Numbered from the stretch's first letter, positions 14,059 to 23,383 are shown. The stretch is DNA of 28,261 bases from Flavobacteriaceae bacterium (GCA_002693605.1 NZQO01000077.1:1-28261); one strand, 5' to 3'. Notes: generated from the sequence alone by a model not told the origin. A program made the numbers and translations.

Positions 14059-16473
14059 CTATCTTAACTTCGGAAACGCACTAGGCTTGGCCTCGTGCAT
14101 AATGGAATAGACCTTCTCGAACACATCCTCAACAGAGGGTTTAGTGAAATAATCACCATCTGTGCCATAGGCTGGCCTGTGGGCCTTTGCCGATAATGTT
14201 TCTGGCTTGCTGTCTAAATGGCGGTACCCATTTTGCTCATTCAAAATATGTTGCAGAATATAGGCAGAAGCCCCACCGGGAACATCTTCATCAATAACCA
14301 GTAAACGGTTTGTCTTTGCCACGCTCTTAACCATGTCGTTGCGCAGGTCTAGGGGCAATAAGGATTGTACATCTATCACCTCGGCATCGATACCCACTTG
14401 CTGCAGCTCCTTGGCAGCTTCCTCTACAATGCGAAGTGTGCTACCATACGAGACGAGAGTAATATCTTGCCCTTCCTTTACTGTTTCCACAACGCCGATT
14501 GGGGTTTTAAACTCACCCAGGTTGGTGGGCATTTTTTCCTTGAGGCGATATCCGTTCAGGCATTCTACCACCAGTGCCGGCTCATCTGTTTCAAGTAAGG
14601 TATTGTAGAATCCGGCTGCCTTGGTCATATTTCGCGGCACGAGGATATACATACCGCGCAGTAAATGTACGAGCCCGCCCATTTGCGAACCACTGTGCCA
14701 AATACCTTCAAGACGGTGTCCTCTCGTTCTAACGATTAACGGTGCTTTCTGCGTTCCGTTGGTTCTGTACCTAACCGTTACAAGATCGTCGCTCATAATT
14801 TGCAGGCAATACAAGATATAGTCCAGATACTGGATTTCAGCAATAGGGCGCAGACCGCGCATGGCCATACCAATACCCTGGCCCAAAATAGTGGCCTCCC
14901 GAATACCGGCATCGGCCACGCGTAGTTCCCCGTGTTTTTCCTGAAGGCCTTCCAGACCTTGGTTTACATCGCCAATTTCCCCGCTGTCCTCACCAAATAT
15001 CAACGTTTCGGGATGTTTGCTGAAGATGGCGTCGAAGTTCTCGCGAAGCACCACCCTGCCATCAACATCCTCAGCGTTATCTGAATATTGAGGTTTTACC
15101 TCGGAAACCGTCGTTGCATTTTTTGCAGATTCTGAATATAGATGAGATGAATATTTTGGCTGAATTTCGTTGAAATAATCCTCGATCCATTGAATGACGG
15201 CTTGCTTTTCAGAACTCGTTTCCCGCACCACGTGGCGAAGGGCCTTGCGCATTGCAGCGATAATGTTGCGGCGTAACGGTTCCCTATCAGAAGCAAGGTC
15301 CTCCTTAATTTTTGAGATAAAAGTTCCGTTCGCGCTCTGCTTCGCCAAGTTTTCCAATAGGGCTATAGCTTCCTGCTGCTCCTTTTTTTGTGGTTCCAAG
15401 AAGGCATTCCAAGCTGCTTTTTTGCCATCCCTAACTTCTTTTTTAATATTTTTTTCGATTTCCGAAAGAGCTTCGTCTGTAGCGATGTTGTTGGCGATCA
15501 TCCACTCGCGCATCTGTACGTTGCAATCATGCTCGGCCTCCCACTGCAATCGCTCTGCACTCTTATACCGTTCGTGCGACCCGCTAGTAGAATGTCCCTG
15601 CGGTTGTGTTAATTCACGCACGTGAATTAGGACTGGCACGTGCTCGTTACGGGCAATCTTACCGGCTTTTTGGTAGGCTTCCACCAACTCGGGATAGTTC
15701 CATCCGTCTACCCTTATAATTTCATATCCAGCTTCGTCATCCGTACGTTGAAAACCCTTGAGTATTTCAGAAATATTTTCTTTCGTAGTTTGGTGTTTCG
15801 CGTGTACCGAGATTCCGTATTCATCGTCCCACACACTCATTACCATAGGTACCTGAAGCACCCCTGCCGCGTTGATGGTTTCCCAGAAGAGGCCCTCGCT
15901 GGTACTGGCATTTCCAATGGTTCCCCAGGCAACTTCATTTCCGTTCACCGAAAAATGTGTTTTATCTTCAAGCCCCTTCACATGTCTAAAAATTTTAGAA
16001 GCTTGTGCCAAGCCTAATAACCGGGGCATTTGACCTGCCGTTGGTGATATATCGGCACTGCTATTTTTCTGCTCGGTCAGGTTTTTCCAACTTCCATCGC
16101 TGTGTAAGCTATGGGTGGCAAAATGCCCGCCCATTTGCCTACCGGCGCTCATAGGGTCGGCCTGAATATCGGTATGGCCATATAGCCCGGCAAAAAACTG
16201 CTGAATAGTCAATTGGCCGATGGCCATCATAAACGTTTGGTCGCGATAGTAGCCGCTGCGCCAGTCGCCATTTTTAAAGGCCTTTGCCCAGGCAAGTTGG
16301 GGCACTTCCTTCCCATCGCCAAAAATCCCGAATTTCGCCTTTCCTGTCAGCACCTCTCGACGCCCCAACAAGCTGCACTCCCGGCTGGTGACGGCAATTT
16401 TGTAGTCGTGGAGCACTTCGGCCTTAAAGTCATCGAAAGATAGGTCTTGCTTAGATTCAGGTTTTGCTTGCAT
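14059..16473 (-). CDS. 2-oxoacid dehydrogenase E1, fused alpha and beta subunits
   Basis: The thiamine-diphosphate-dependent decarboxylase (E1) of a 2-oxoacid dehydrogenase complex. In Bacteroidota such fused E1 proteins are usually assigned to the branched-chain 2-oxoisovalerate complex that feeds branched fatty acid synthesis. The 804 residues join an alpha half (SGYYRDQTFMMAIG, GRQMGGHFATHSLH, WGTIGNASTSEGLFWETINAAG for ThDP binding) to a beta half (from about 480: LIFGEDSGEIGDVNQGLEGLQEKHG, ADAGIREATILGQGIGMAMRGLRPIAEIQYLDYI, and a transketolase-C domain with LVSYGSTLRIVEEA). E2 and E3 genes are not in the window. It has its own promoter (16496-16526). Substrate choice among branched-chain, pyruvate or other oxoacids cannot be settled from the sequence. 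Confidence 0.9.
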   Translation of the reverse strand: MQAKPESKQDLSFDDFKAEVLHDYKIAVTSRECSLLGRREVLTGKAKFGIFGDGKEVPQLAWAKAFKNGDWRSGYYRDQTFMMAIGQLTIQQFFAGLYGHTDIQADPMSAGRQMGGHFATHSLHSDGSWKNLTEQKNSSADISPTAGQMPRLLGLAQASKIFRHVKGLEDKTHFSVNGNEVAWGTIGNASTSEGLFWETINAAGVLQVPMVMSVWDDEYGISVHAKHQTTKENISEILKGFQRTDDEAGYEIIRVDGWNYPELVEAYQKAGKIARNEHVPVLIHVRELTQPQGHSTSGSHERYKSAERLQWEAEHDCNVQMREWMIANNIATDEALSEIEKNIKKEVRDGKKAAWNAFLEPQKKEQQEAIALLENLAKQSANGTFISKIKEDLASDREPLRRNIIAAMRKALRHVVRETSSEKQAVIQWIEDYFNEIQPKYSSHLYSESAKNATTVSEVKPQYSDNAEDVDGRVVLRENFDAIFSKHPETLIFGEDSGEIGDVNQGLEGLQEKHGELRVADAGIREATILGQGIGMAMRGLRPIAEIQYLDYILYCLQIMSDDLVTVRYRTNGTQKAPLIVRTRGHRLEGIWHSGSQMGGLVHLLRGMYILVPRNMTKAAGFYNTLLETDEPALVVECLNGYRLKEKMPTNLGEFKTPIGVVETVKEGQDITLVSYGSTLRIVEEAAKELQQVGIDAEVIDVQSLLPLDLRNDMVKSVAKTNRLLVIDEDVPGGASAYILQHILNEQNGYRHLDSKPETLSAKAHRPAYGTDGDYFTKPSVEDVFEKVYSIMHEAKPSAFPKLR

Positions 16474-16477
16474 AATG

Positions 16478-16493
16478 GTCTGTTTTTCCAGAC
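16478..16493 (-). other. Hairpin at the predicted 5' end of the E1 transcript
   Basis: GTCTG and CAGAC form a 5-bp stem around a GAAAAA loop. It lies between the predicted promoter and the ATG (16473), four bases from the start codon. With initiation predicted near 16491, the transcript would begin at or inside this stem. Confidence 0.45.
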
Positions 16494-16495
16494 AA

Positions 16496-16526
16496 CAAAA
16501 GTAGCGAAAACAAGAATGTTTTACAA
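16496..16526 (-). promoter_or_regulatory. Promoter of the E1 dehydrogenase gene
   Basis: On the minus strand, TTG (16526-16524), a 20-base spacer and a perfect TACTTTTG (16503-16496) match the Bacteroidota TTG-N19-TAnnTTTG consensus. The predicted start of transcription is about 18 bases before the ATG. Confidence 0.75.
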
Positions 16527-16564
16527 TGTGGTATTTGTTCGATTCGGTAAAAAATGAGACGAAC

Positions 16565-16786
16565 CTATTTTTTCGGCGTACGCTGGTTGATCTTGAACAT
16601 TGTATAGGCTATCAACAGTAGGAAGGGAGCTCCGTGTAGGAACAGGTCAAACCAATCGGTCACGGTCATTCCGTGACCGCCGCCCGCGACCCATTTCAAT
16701 TTTCCCCACAGGTGCGGCTCGGGCAGAAATGGCGCGAGGCCCAGGGTGAGGCAAAGTATGATTAGGATACGCCAGTAGTTTTGCAT
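16565..16786 (-). CDS. Small two-helix membrane protein
   Basis: A 73-residue protein with two hydrophobic segments (about 5-22, RILIILCLTLGLAPFLP, and about 49-65, LHGAPFLLLIAYTMFKI) and a short loop holding GGGHGMTVTDWFDLF. The ATG is three bases after the stop of the M1-like outer-membrane protein gene, so the two are co-transcribed and probably co-translated. I recall similar small proteins in other Flavobacteria but know no function. The tight pairing suggests an accessory role beside the barrel protein or its substrate, which is speculation. Confidence 0.75.
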   Translation of the reverse strand: MQNYWRILIILCLTLGLAPFLPEPHLWGKLKWVAGGGHGMTVTDWFDLFLHGAPFLLLIAYTMFKINQRTPKK

Positions 16787-16789
16787 AAT

Positions 16790-19606
16790 TTAATACCATT
16801 TTCGGGTGAAGAGGCCCAGTAAGGTCTTGGGACTCAAGGTTACGATAAACCGAATGCGTTGGTCATAATTGGGCAGGTTGGGCTCAAAACCGAGATTGGA
16901 ATATACGGGAAAGTACAGTTCGAAATAATCTGCCACCAAGCTCAACCGAACGCCGGTGTCGTACACGAAGTCGGCTCCTTGGTTCGTATTGTGTATCATC
17001 CCCACATCCCCGTAGGCATAAATCCATTTCCAAATGTTGGTGCTAGCGTTAACGGTGGTAAGCCAACTGTTGGAAAACGCAGGTTCCAGTTGCGATTTAA
17101 AGCCACCTTCGGCGATGATTAACTGTTGGCTGAAAACCCCGGTGTCCTCGCTTCTTCCATAGTAATTATAGTCGAAAAGGTAATCGGTGGGTCTATCGAG
17201 TGCAAAGCTAAAATAATCTTCACCCAATCCCGTATCGTTGAAGAGAAAGGCCCCCGCAAAGAACCTAAGGTTTAGCTGCCGGTTGTTGAGGAACAGCTTG
17301 CGATATTCAAACTCTACGGAAACTTTACTGAATTTCGATGAAATCTGGTAATCGGCCACGCCCCTGAAATAGTTTATCAGATTCGGATTCGAGTACACAT
17401 ACTGAAAATTGAAAACACTGTAATCTGGGTCTTGGTCTGGATCGGCTGGATTGTCATCACGCGATACGTTTACACTGCGTAAATTTATAAACTGCTTTTC
17501 GTTGTCGCGCAAATCATCGTTATTCCTAAAGGCGAAGGTTATAAAGGGTGTGAACCGCCGGTAAAACAGATTACGATCGTATGAAAAATAACTTCCTGAC
17601 AAACCGTACCTCATGGAATAGAGGTCCTTTGTGTCGACAAGCTGCGTGTATACCAAGCTACCGCTACCTACTAAGGTCTTGGAACGAAACCCGTACTGTG
17701 GTTCCAATTTATAGTGAATTCCCTTAGGGAGAACGGTCTTGTTGTACAATTTGGGCCCCACGGTAAATCCGTCATATAAATTATACTCAAAAATTGGCAT
17801 AAAGAACATCTGGTTGTAGTCAGGGTCCTCAACATCCTGAAATAGCCTAAACTGCAAGGGTCTGTTAAGCAATCCGTGAAGGTTCTTGTAATTATTACGT
17901 CGGTTAAATTCGGTGATTACACCTTCCTTATTCAAGATCAGTTTTTCGACACCGGATGACGGTATTGTCACAGTGGTAGTCGTATCGAAAGGAGCTACCC
18001 AGGTTTTAAATACGGTGCTGTCACCCTTAACCCCATACAGCGAAACCGGCATCCGGTTGTGCTTTTTATTTTTTATGGCCACGCGTAGCGAATCGCCCAA
18101 CGCATCAACCTTCTTTATCTTGAAATCGATGGTTTTTCGTGATCCGATGTAATTTTCAAAAAACCAGTCAACCGGCAAGGAGGAATTTCGCTTTAGAATC
18201 TCCTCGAACTGCTTTGTCGAGACAGGTTTCAGCTTGTATTTTTGGTAAAATTCCTTGATGGTATTTGAAAGGGCATCCCGGCCCAAATAGTCTTTCAAAT
18301 ACTGCAATCCCTTCCCGCCGTAATAATCGTTCGCGATACTCTCATTGAACTTGACCAGCGAATCGCGCGGTGTGGTGAGCGATTGGTGCAGGTTGTTGCG
18401 TGCCATATTTAAATACAGCAGCGGGTATTGGTCATTAAACTCCAAATCGGAAGCGTGGGCCCAGCGAATGACCCAGAAATTGCTCAAATTGCCAATTATC
18501 TTCATTTTTGGATAATAGGTGTCCACATATTCCATCATCAGGTGAATTTGAAGAGCGCCTATTAACCAATGGTCATTTCGACGGTGAAGGGGCAAGGTGG
18601 TTTCGAGGTATTCGCGCGTCATCGTTTTCAGCTGTTCCATATCGTACTCAAATCCATCGGGAAACGGACTGATGAAATCGGGCAGCTGATTGAGGCCATA
18701 CACGGGATTTTTTCTATATTCCACTTCGCTCACCACCATCTTATCGAAGGGGTATGAACCTAGTTTTTCACTCAAGAAATGGGCAACCCGGTCGATTACC
18801 AAGGCGCGAATGGGCGGTGTTACCTTGTCGTCGCGCAAGTTGGTGAGAACGTGGAATTTATCGGTCACGACAGTTTCAAAATCGTGGAACAGATCGAGGT
18901 ACAGAATTGCCTCGGTTCTGTTTTCACCATACAACTGTGTTGTTTGGAGTCCATCCTGGATACTCTCGGAAATTACGTTAAGTGCAGATACGAGGTGGTA
19001 GCGTTCTGGCGCGGAAAACCGAATATTGTATTGTGAAGGAGGAGCGTACAGGTCATCTGTATTCTTGTTGCTATATACCTGCCACGTACCATTGTAGACG
19101 GCCGGAGAGAGGTACCAGTAGCGCAGGCGAAATTCGCCGCGGTCGGTAGCCCCGAAGCGCGTAAATTTTGCATCGGGTACCTTTACGGTATAATTAAACT
19201 GAATTGAAACCGATTCATTCGGCGCAAGCGGATTGGCCAGTGAAACCCTAAGTATATCTACCGCACGGTTGCGGTCCCACTGTAAAGGCCTTCCATTCGC
19301 ATCGGTAACCATAAGATTTTTGGTAGCTCCTCGATCTTCCTTTTTTTCGAAATGGAACGAACTATCGAAATTTTCGGCGAAGCGTTTCGCCAAAGGCGAT
19401 GTCTTGGTGGAAAAACTATTGGCCCAATCGTTAAAGAACAATTCGTTCAAACTAGCGCTGGCCGTATTGGTGTATCGAATTTCCTGTTGCACCGTAATGG
19501 TTTTGGTCTCGGGGTGCAACTGGGCATTAATAGAAATTTCGTGCTGGCCCAGAACGGTCCAGGTTGCAGCACACCACAAGAGGGCTATGGCGAAAAACGG
19601 CTTCAA
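16790..19606 (-). CDS. M1-like pseudo-peptidase fused to an outer-membrane beta-barrel
   Basis: A 938-residue protein with a signal peptide (1-20, MKPFFAIALLWCAATWTVLG). Residues about 21-500 follow the M1 aminopeptidase (gluzincin) plan: beta-sandwich N-domain, FNYTVKVP, LVIDRVAHFLSEKLGSYPFDKM, and late YYGGKGLQYLKDYLG. The catalytic region is wrecked: the expected GxMEN is GLNQLPD (304-310), HExxH reads REYLE (331-335), and the WLNEG Glu site reads WLIGA (347-351). I therefore expect no zinc and no peptidase activity. From about 590 to the end it is a beta-barrel of alternating aromatic strands ending in KWY, typical of outer-membrane proteins. The start is TTG at 19606: an in-frame TAA lies at 19624-19622 and only this start gives a signal peptide. 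It may bind peptides at the surface or gate the barrel. Confidence 0.82.
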   Translation of the reverse strand: MKPFFAIALLWCAATWTVLGQHEISINAQLHPETKTITVQQEIRYTNTASASLNELFFNDWANSFSTKTSPLAKRFAENFDSSFHFEKKEDRGATKNLMVTDANGRPLQWDRNRAVDILRVSLANPLAPNESVSIQFNYTVKVPDAKFTRFGATDRGEFRLRYWYLSPAVYNGTWQVYSNKNTDDLYAPPSQYNIRFSAPERYHLVSALNVISESIQDGLQTTQLYGENRTEAILYLDLFHDFETVVTDKFHVLTNLRDDKVTPPIRALVIDRVAHFLSEKLGSYPFDKMVVSEVEYRKNPVYGLNQLPDFISPFPDGFEYDMEQLKTMTREYLETTLPLHRRNDHWLIGALQIHLMMEYVDTYYPKMKIIGNLSNFWVIRWAHASDLEFNDQYPLLYLNMARNNLHQSLTTPRDSLVKFNESIANDYYGGKGLQYLKDYLGRDALSNTIKEFYQKYKLKPVSTKQFEEILKRNSSLPVDWFFENYIGSRKTIDFKIKKVDALGDSLRVAIKNKKHNRMPVSLYGVKGDSTVFKTWVAPFDTTTTVTIPSSGVEKLILNKEGVITEFNRRNNYKNLHGLLNRPLQFRLFQDVEDPDYNQMFFMPIFEYNLYDGFTVGPKLYNKTVLPKGIHYKLEPQYGFRSKTLVGSGSLVYTQLVDTKDLYSMRYGLSGSYFSYDRNLFYRRFTPFITFAFRNNDDLRDNEKQFINLRSVNVSRDDNPADPDQDPDYSVFNFQYVYSNPNLINYFRGVADYQISSKFSKVSVEFEYRKLFLNNRQLNLRFFAGAFLFNDTGLGEDYFSFALDRPTDYLFDYNYYGRSEDTGVFSQQLIIAEGGFKSQLEPAFSNSWLTTVNASTNIWKWIYAYGDVGMIHNTNQGADFVYDTGVRLSLVADYFELYFPVYSNLGFEPNLPNYDQRIRFIVTLSPKTLLGLFTRKWY

Positions 19607-19710
19607 GAATATTGGGGAGATTTAACGCGCTGGGCCACCGGAACAGGGTTTATAGGTTGTGTGTTCAAGATACTTTCCAATGTTTGAACCAAGGGTGTAT
19701 CAAAATTCAT
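19603..19710 (-). CDS. Possible 35-residue ORF before the M1-like gene
   Basis: ATG at 19710 to TGA at 19603 encodes 35 residues beginning MNFDTPLVQTLESILNT and ending in a Pro/Val-rich tail. Its stop overlaps the TTG start of the barrel protein in a TTGA arrangement, the counterpart of the ATGA overlap common in coupled genes, and it begins 20 bases after the LOG gene stop. It would explain how a weak TTG start is translated. It could equally be chance; the sequence is too short to judge. Confidence 0.3.
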   Translation of the reverse strand: MNFDTPLVQTLESILNTQPINPVPVAQRVKSPQYS

Positions 19711-19729
19711 TCCATCAAGGGGGAAATGC

Positions 19730-20419
19730 TTAAAAATTGGGGCTTAGTTGGTATTGATCGTAGAAACTGTTCAAAATATCAAGCACCTCCTCTTCATTAT
19801 CTACCAAGTGGACCAAGTCTAGGTCTTCTGGACTTACATTATTGGTTGCCTGCAATAGCGTGGTTTTGATCCATTCAAAGAGTCCGCCCCAAAATTCCGA
19901 TCCCACGAGAATAAGCGGAAATTTATCGATTTTATGGGTTTGAATCAGGGTCAGGGCCTCAAAAAATTCATCTAAGGTTCCAAAACCGCCCGGCATTACC
20001 ACGAAGCCCTGCGAGTATTTTACGAACATGACCTTCCGCACGAAGAAATAATCGAAATCAATACTCTTATCGCTATCTATGTACGGATTATCGTGCTGCT
20101 CGAAAGGCAAGGTTATGTTCAGACCTACCGAAGTACCGCCGGCAAGGTGGGCTCCCTTATTTCCCGCTTCCATTATTCCAGGGCCACCCCCGGTAATGAC
20201 ACCGTAGCCATTTTCGGTAATTTTCTTGCTAATGCGTTCGGCCAGTTTGTAATATTCGTGGTCTGGCTTGGTGCGGGCCGACCCGAAAATGGAAACACAG
20301 GGGCCAATACGGCTCATTTTCTCATACCCGTTAACGAATTCGCCCATTATCTTGAAGATGGCCCAAGAATCGTTTGTCTTTACCTCGTTCCAGTTCTTGC
20401 TCTTTGCTTCGTTTCTCAT
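19730..20419 (-). CDS. LOG family protein (TIGR00730 Rossmann fold)
   Basis: A 229-residue protein of the LOG/YgdH lineage. Members hydrolyse the N-glycosidic bond of nucleoside 5'-monophosphates, releasing a base and ribose 5-phosphate; plant and some bacterial members act on cytokinin ribotides. The two hallmark motifs are intact: GGGPGIMEAGNKGA at 77-90 and PGGFGTLDEFFE at 143-154, the latter carrying the catalytic Glu. I start it at the ATG at 20419 (MRNEAKSKNW). A TTG at 20437 would add six residues and overlap the end of uvrA; the ATG lies 10 bases past the uvrA stop. It is probably co-transcribed with uvrA. The exact nucleotide substrate is unknown. Confidence 0.92.
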   Translation of the reverse strand: MRNEAKSKNWNEVKTNDSWAIFKIMGEFVNGYEKMSRIGPCVSIFGSARTKPDHEYYKLAERISKKITENGYGVITGGGPGIMEAGNKGAHLAGGTSVGLNITLPFEQHDNPYIDSDKSIDFDYFFVRKVMFVKYSQGFVVMPGGFGTLDEFFEALTLIQTHKIDKFPLILVGSEFWGGLFEWIKTTLLQATNNVSPEDLDLVHLVDNEEEVLDILNSFYDQYQLSPNF

Positions 20420-20429
20420 AAATATTTTA

Positions 20430-23288
20430 TTAGCCAATGGCTGTTTTGTGGCCTTGCGAAAGTAATTCTTTTTTAAGGAAGCGCGCCGTATGGCTCTTGG
20501 TATTTTCGGCTACCTCCTCGGGGGTGCCCAGTGCCATTACGGTGCCGCCTTTTTTGCCGCCCTCCGGCCCAATGTCTATAATATAATCTACCGTTTTAAT
20601 CACGTCTAGGTTGTGCTCAATTATAAGTACCGTATTGCCCTTACCCACCAATTTGTTCAGTACTTGCATGAGCACCCTAATATCTTCAAAGTGGAGGCCC
20701 GTGGTGGGCTCATCCAATATGTAGAAGGTGTTGCCGGTATCCCGTTTAGATAGCTCCGTGGCCAATTTTATGCGCTGGGCCTCGCCACCCGAGAGGGTTG
20801 TAGACTGTTGCCCAAGCGTAATGTAACCCAACCCTACATCCTGTATTGTCTTTACCTTACGGTATATCTTCGGAATATGTTCAAAAAACGAACACGCCTC
20901 GTTTATGGTCATTGCCAGTACATCGTAAATACTGTGGCCCTTATACCTAATTTCCAGTGTTTCACGGTTAAAGCGCTTGCCTTGGCAGGTCTCACATTCC
21001 ACGTAAACATCGGGCAGGAAATTCATTTCTATAACGCGCACCCCGGCACCCTGACAGGTTTCGCAGCGCCCGCCCTTGACGTTAAAGCTAAAGCGACCGG
21101 GCTTGTAGCCGCGAATGAGGGCTTCGGGTATTTTGGCGAACAAACTGCGTATTTCCGAAAAAACACCGGTATACGTGGCTGGATTGGAACGCGGTGTGCG
21201 GCCAATGGGCGACTGGTTAATGTCTATAACCTTATCGATATGCTTTAAGCCCTTAATGGCCTTATACGGCATCGGCTTTTTAACGCCATTGTAAATGTGC
21301 GCATTTAATATGGGGTAGAGCGTTTCGTTTACCAGGGTTGATTTGCCACTTCCCGAAACTCCGGTAACGCCAATCATCGTTCCCAGGGGGAAATCTACCG
21401 AAATAGCTTTCAGGTTATTGCCTTGTGCGCCCTGCAGGCGAAGTTTTTTCCCGCTTCCCTTACGTCGCTTTTCAGGTATTTCAATGGTTTTCGTGCCATT
21501 TAGATAGTCGGCCGTCAAGGTGTGGTGTAATTCAATTTCCTTGGGGGTTCCCTCCGAAACTATCTCGCCCCCGTGCCGGCCGGCCGCCGGACCAATATCG
21601 ATTACATAATCGGCACTTTCAATCATATCCTTATCGTGTTCTACCACAATGACCGAATTGCCCAAGTCGCGCAGTTGTACGAGCGAATGGATAAGCTTTT
21701 CGTTATCGCGTTGGTGCAGCCCTATGCTGGGTTCATCCAGAATGTAGAGCACGCCCACCAACTGCGAGCCAATCTGTGTGGCCAGCCGAATTCGTTGAGC
21801 CTCGCCACCCGATAGTGATTTTGAACCGCGGTCTAGCGCTAGGTACGTTAGCCCTACATCTACCAAAAACTGTAGCCGCGTGCGCACTTCCTTGATGATT
21901 TCGGAAGCAATTTTCAATTGCGTTTCCGACAGCTCATTTTCAAGGTTTTTGAACCAATGGGAAAGCTCGATGACATCCATATGGGCCAGTTCGGCTATAT
22001 TTTTTCCGTTAACCTTAAAGTTTAGGGATTCCTCCCTGAGCCTGCTGCCGTCGCACTCGGGACACGAAATCTTGTCCATATAGTCCTTCGCCCAGCGACG
22101 CAACGATTTGTATTCGTTGGCCTCGAAGGTATCGCGCAAAAAGGTAGCCACCCCTTCAAAATCTATGTTGTAATTGCGAGTAATACCGAGGGTCTTAGAG
22201 GCGACCTCAAATTTTTCCTTTCCGCCGTGGAAAATAATTTCCTTGGCAATATCGGGTATCGACTCGAATGGATCGGTCAGTTTAAAATCGAAACGTTCTG
22301 CAATTACCTCCAGTTGCTTAAAAATCCAATTTTTCTTCTGCGGACCGTGCGGTGCCAGTGCTCCCTGTTTGATAGATAAGGTGGGATCGGGCACTATTTT
22401 CTGCAGGTTCACCTTATAACGCTTGCCCAGACCCTTACATTCGGGGCACATGCCCTTTGGCGAGTTGAACGAAAAATTATTCGGCTCTGGATTGGGATAC
22501 GAAATGCCGGTGGTAGGGCACATAAGTGACCTACTGAAGTAGCGCGTGTTTTGGGTCTCGTTATCCAACACCATCAGTACATCGTCGCCGTGGTACATGG
22601 CCGTGGTTATCGTTTCGGAAAGCCGCTTGTCGGTCTCATTACCCTCGCCAATTTTCAGGCGGTCAATCACTATTTCAATATCGTGGGTTTTGTAACGGTC
22701 AATTTTCATTCCCTTCACGATATCGAGCACCTCCCCATCAACCCGCACCTTTACGAACCCCTGCTTGGCAATCTGCTCGAACAGCTCGCGGTAGTGGCCT
22801 TTACGCGAGCGGATTATAGGCGCAAGGATGCTAATTTTCTTACCGCTGAATTCTTCGGAAATCAGCTGCTTGATTTGCGCATCGCTATAACTCACCATCT
22901 TCTCGCCCGTATTGAAACTGTAGGCATCGCTTGCCCGGGCGAAGAGCAGCCTGAGGAAATCGTATATTTCGGTAATGGTTCCGACGGTGGAGCGCGGACT
23001 GCGGCTGGTCGTTTTCTGCTCTATGGCAATTACGGGGGAGAGGCCGTCTATTTTATCCACGTCGGGCCGTTCGAGATTCCCCAAAAATTGCCGGGCATAG
23101 GCCGAAAACGTCTCGATGTACCTACGTTGGCCCTCGGCATAGATGGTATCGAAGGCGAGAGACGATTTACCGCTGCCCGAAAGCCCCGTAATTACCACCA
23201 ACTTATCCCTCGGTATTTTTACATCAATGTTCTTCAAATTGTGCACCCTAGCGCCAAGAACCTCGATAAAATCATCGTTTTTTGCCAT
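20430..23288 (-). CDS. uvrA: UvrABC excinuclease subunit A
   Basis: UvrA is the DNA-damage-sensing ATPase of nucleotide excision repair; it loads UvrB at lesions. The 952-residue protein has both ABC modules: Walker [10 protein letters not shown] near the start and GVSGSGKST in the second half, two LSGGEAQRI signatures, and [11 protein letters not shown] and [11 protein letters not shown]alker B regions. Zinc modules are present ([16 protein letters not shown], and CETCQGAG ... CETCQGKR). The ATG at 23288 ([21 protein letters not shown]) is preferred over the TTG at 23297, because the predicted -7 promoter element (23302-23295) covers the TTG and places transcription start almost at the ATG. 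The LOG gene follows after 10 bases. Confidence 0.97.
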   Translation of the reverse strand: MAKNDDFIEVLGARVHNLKNIDVKIPRDKLVVITGLSGSGKSSLAFDTIYAEGQRRYIETFSAYARQFLGNLERPDVDKIDGLSPVIAIEQKTTSRSPRSTVGTITEIYDFLRLLFARASDAYSFNTGEKMVSYSDAQIKQLISEEFSGKKISILAPIIRSRKGHYRELFEQIAKQGFVKVRVDGEVLDIVKGMKIDRYKTHDIEIVIDRLKIGEGNETDKRLSETITTAMYHGDDVLMVLDNETQNTRYFSRSLMCPTTGISYPNPEPNNFSFNSPKGMCPECKGLGKRYKVNLQKIVPDPTLSIKQGALAPHGPQKKNWIFKQLEVIAERFDFKLTDPFESIPDIAKEIIFHGGKEKFEVASKTLGITRNYNIDFEGVATFLRDTFEANEYKSLRRWAKDYMDKISCPECDGSRLREESLNFKVNGKNIAELAHMDVIELSHWFKNLENELSETQLKIASEIIKEVRTRLQFLVDVGLTYLALDRGSKSLSGGEAQRIRLATQIGSQLVGVLYILDEPSIGLHQRDNEKLIHSLVQLRDLGNSVIVVEHDKDMIESADYVIDIGPAAGRHGGEIVSEGTPKEIELHHTLTADYLNGTKTIEIPEKRRKGSGKKLRLQGAQGNNLKAISVDFPLGTMIGVTGVSGSGKSTLVNETLYPILNAHIYNGVKKPMPYKAIKGLKHIDKVIDINQSPIGRTPRSNPATYTGVFSEIRSLFAKIPEALIRGYKPGRFSFNVKGGRCETCQGAGVRVIEMNFLPDVYVECETCQGKRFNRETLEIRYKGHSIYDVLAMTINEACSFFEHIPKIYRKVKTIQDVGLGYITLGQQSTTLSGGEAQRIKLATELSKRDTGNTFYILDEPTTGLHFEDIRVLMQVLNKLVGKGNTVLIIEHNLDVIKTVDYIIDIGPEGGKKGGTVMALGTPEEVAENTKSHTARFLKKELLSQGHKTAIG

Positions 23289-23294
23289 AGTTTG

Positions 23295-23302
23295 CAAAGG
23301 TA
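23295..23302 (-). promoter_or_regulatory. -7 element of the uvrA promoter
   Basis: TACCTTTG on the minus strand is a perfect TAnnTTTG element ending seven bases before the uvrA ATG. No clear TTG lies at the -33 spacing. Transcription would start one or two bases before the ATG, giving a leaderless or nearly leaderless mRNA. Confidence 0.6.
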
Positions 23303-23324
23303 CTCAATTGAAATGAAATTTGAG

Positions 23325-23348
23325 AACAGGCTGAGTGCCACGCCTGTT
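23325..23348. repeat. Inverted repeat upstream of uvrA
   Basis: AACAGGC and GCCTGTT are perfect 7-base arms around a 10-base centre, located just upstream of the expected -33 position of the uvrA promoter. It could be an operator, or a hairpin ending the upstream membrane protein transcript, although no T tract follows on the minus strand. A second small repeat (ACAGT/ACTGT) lies at about 23366-23380. Confidence 0.45.
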
Positions 23349-23383
23349 AATTTTTGATGGTTAAGACAGTCGGGTACTGTTGC

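Noticed and set aside
16790..19606. Calling the barrel fusion an active M1 aminopeptidase.
   Set aside because: None of the HExxH, third-ligand Glu or GxMEN motifs is present.
22551..23357. A 268-codon open frame on the plus strand.
   Set aside because: It lies entirely antisense to uvrA and its promoter, whose protein is conserved end to end; the frame has no recognisable domain and arises from the codon pattern of uvrA.
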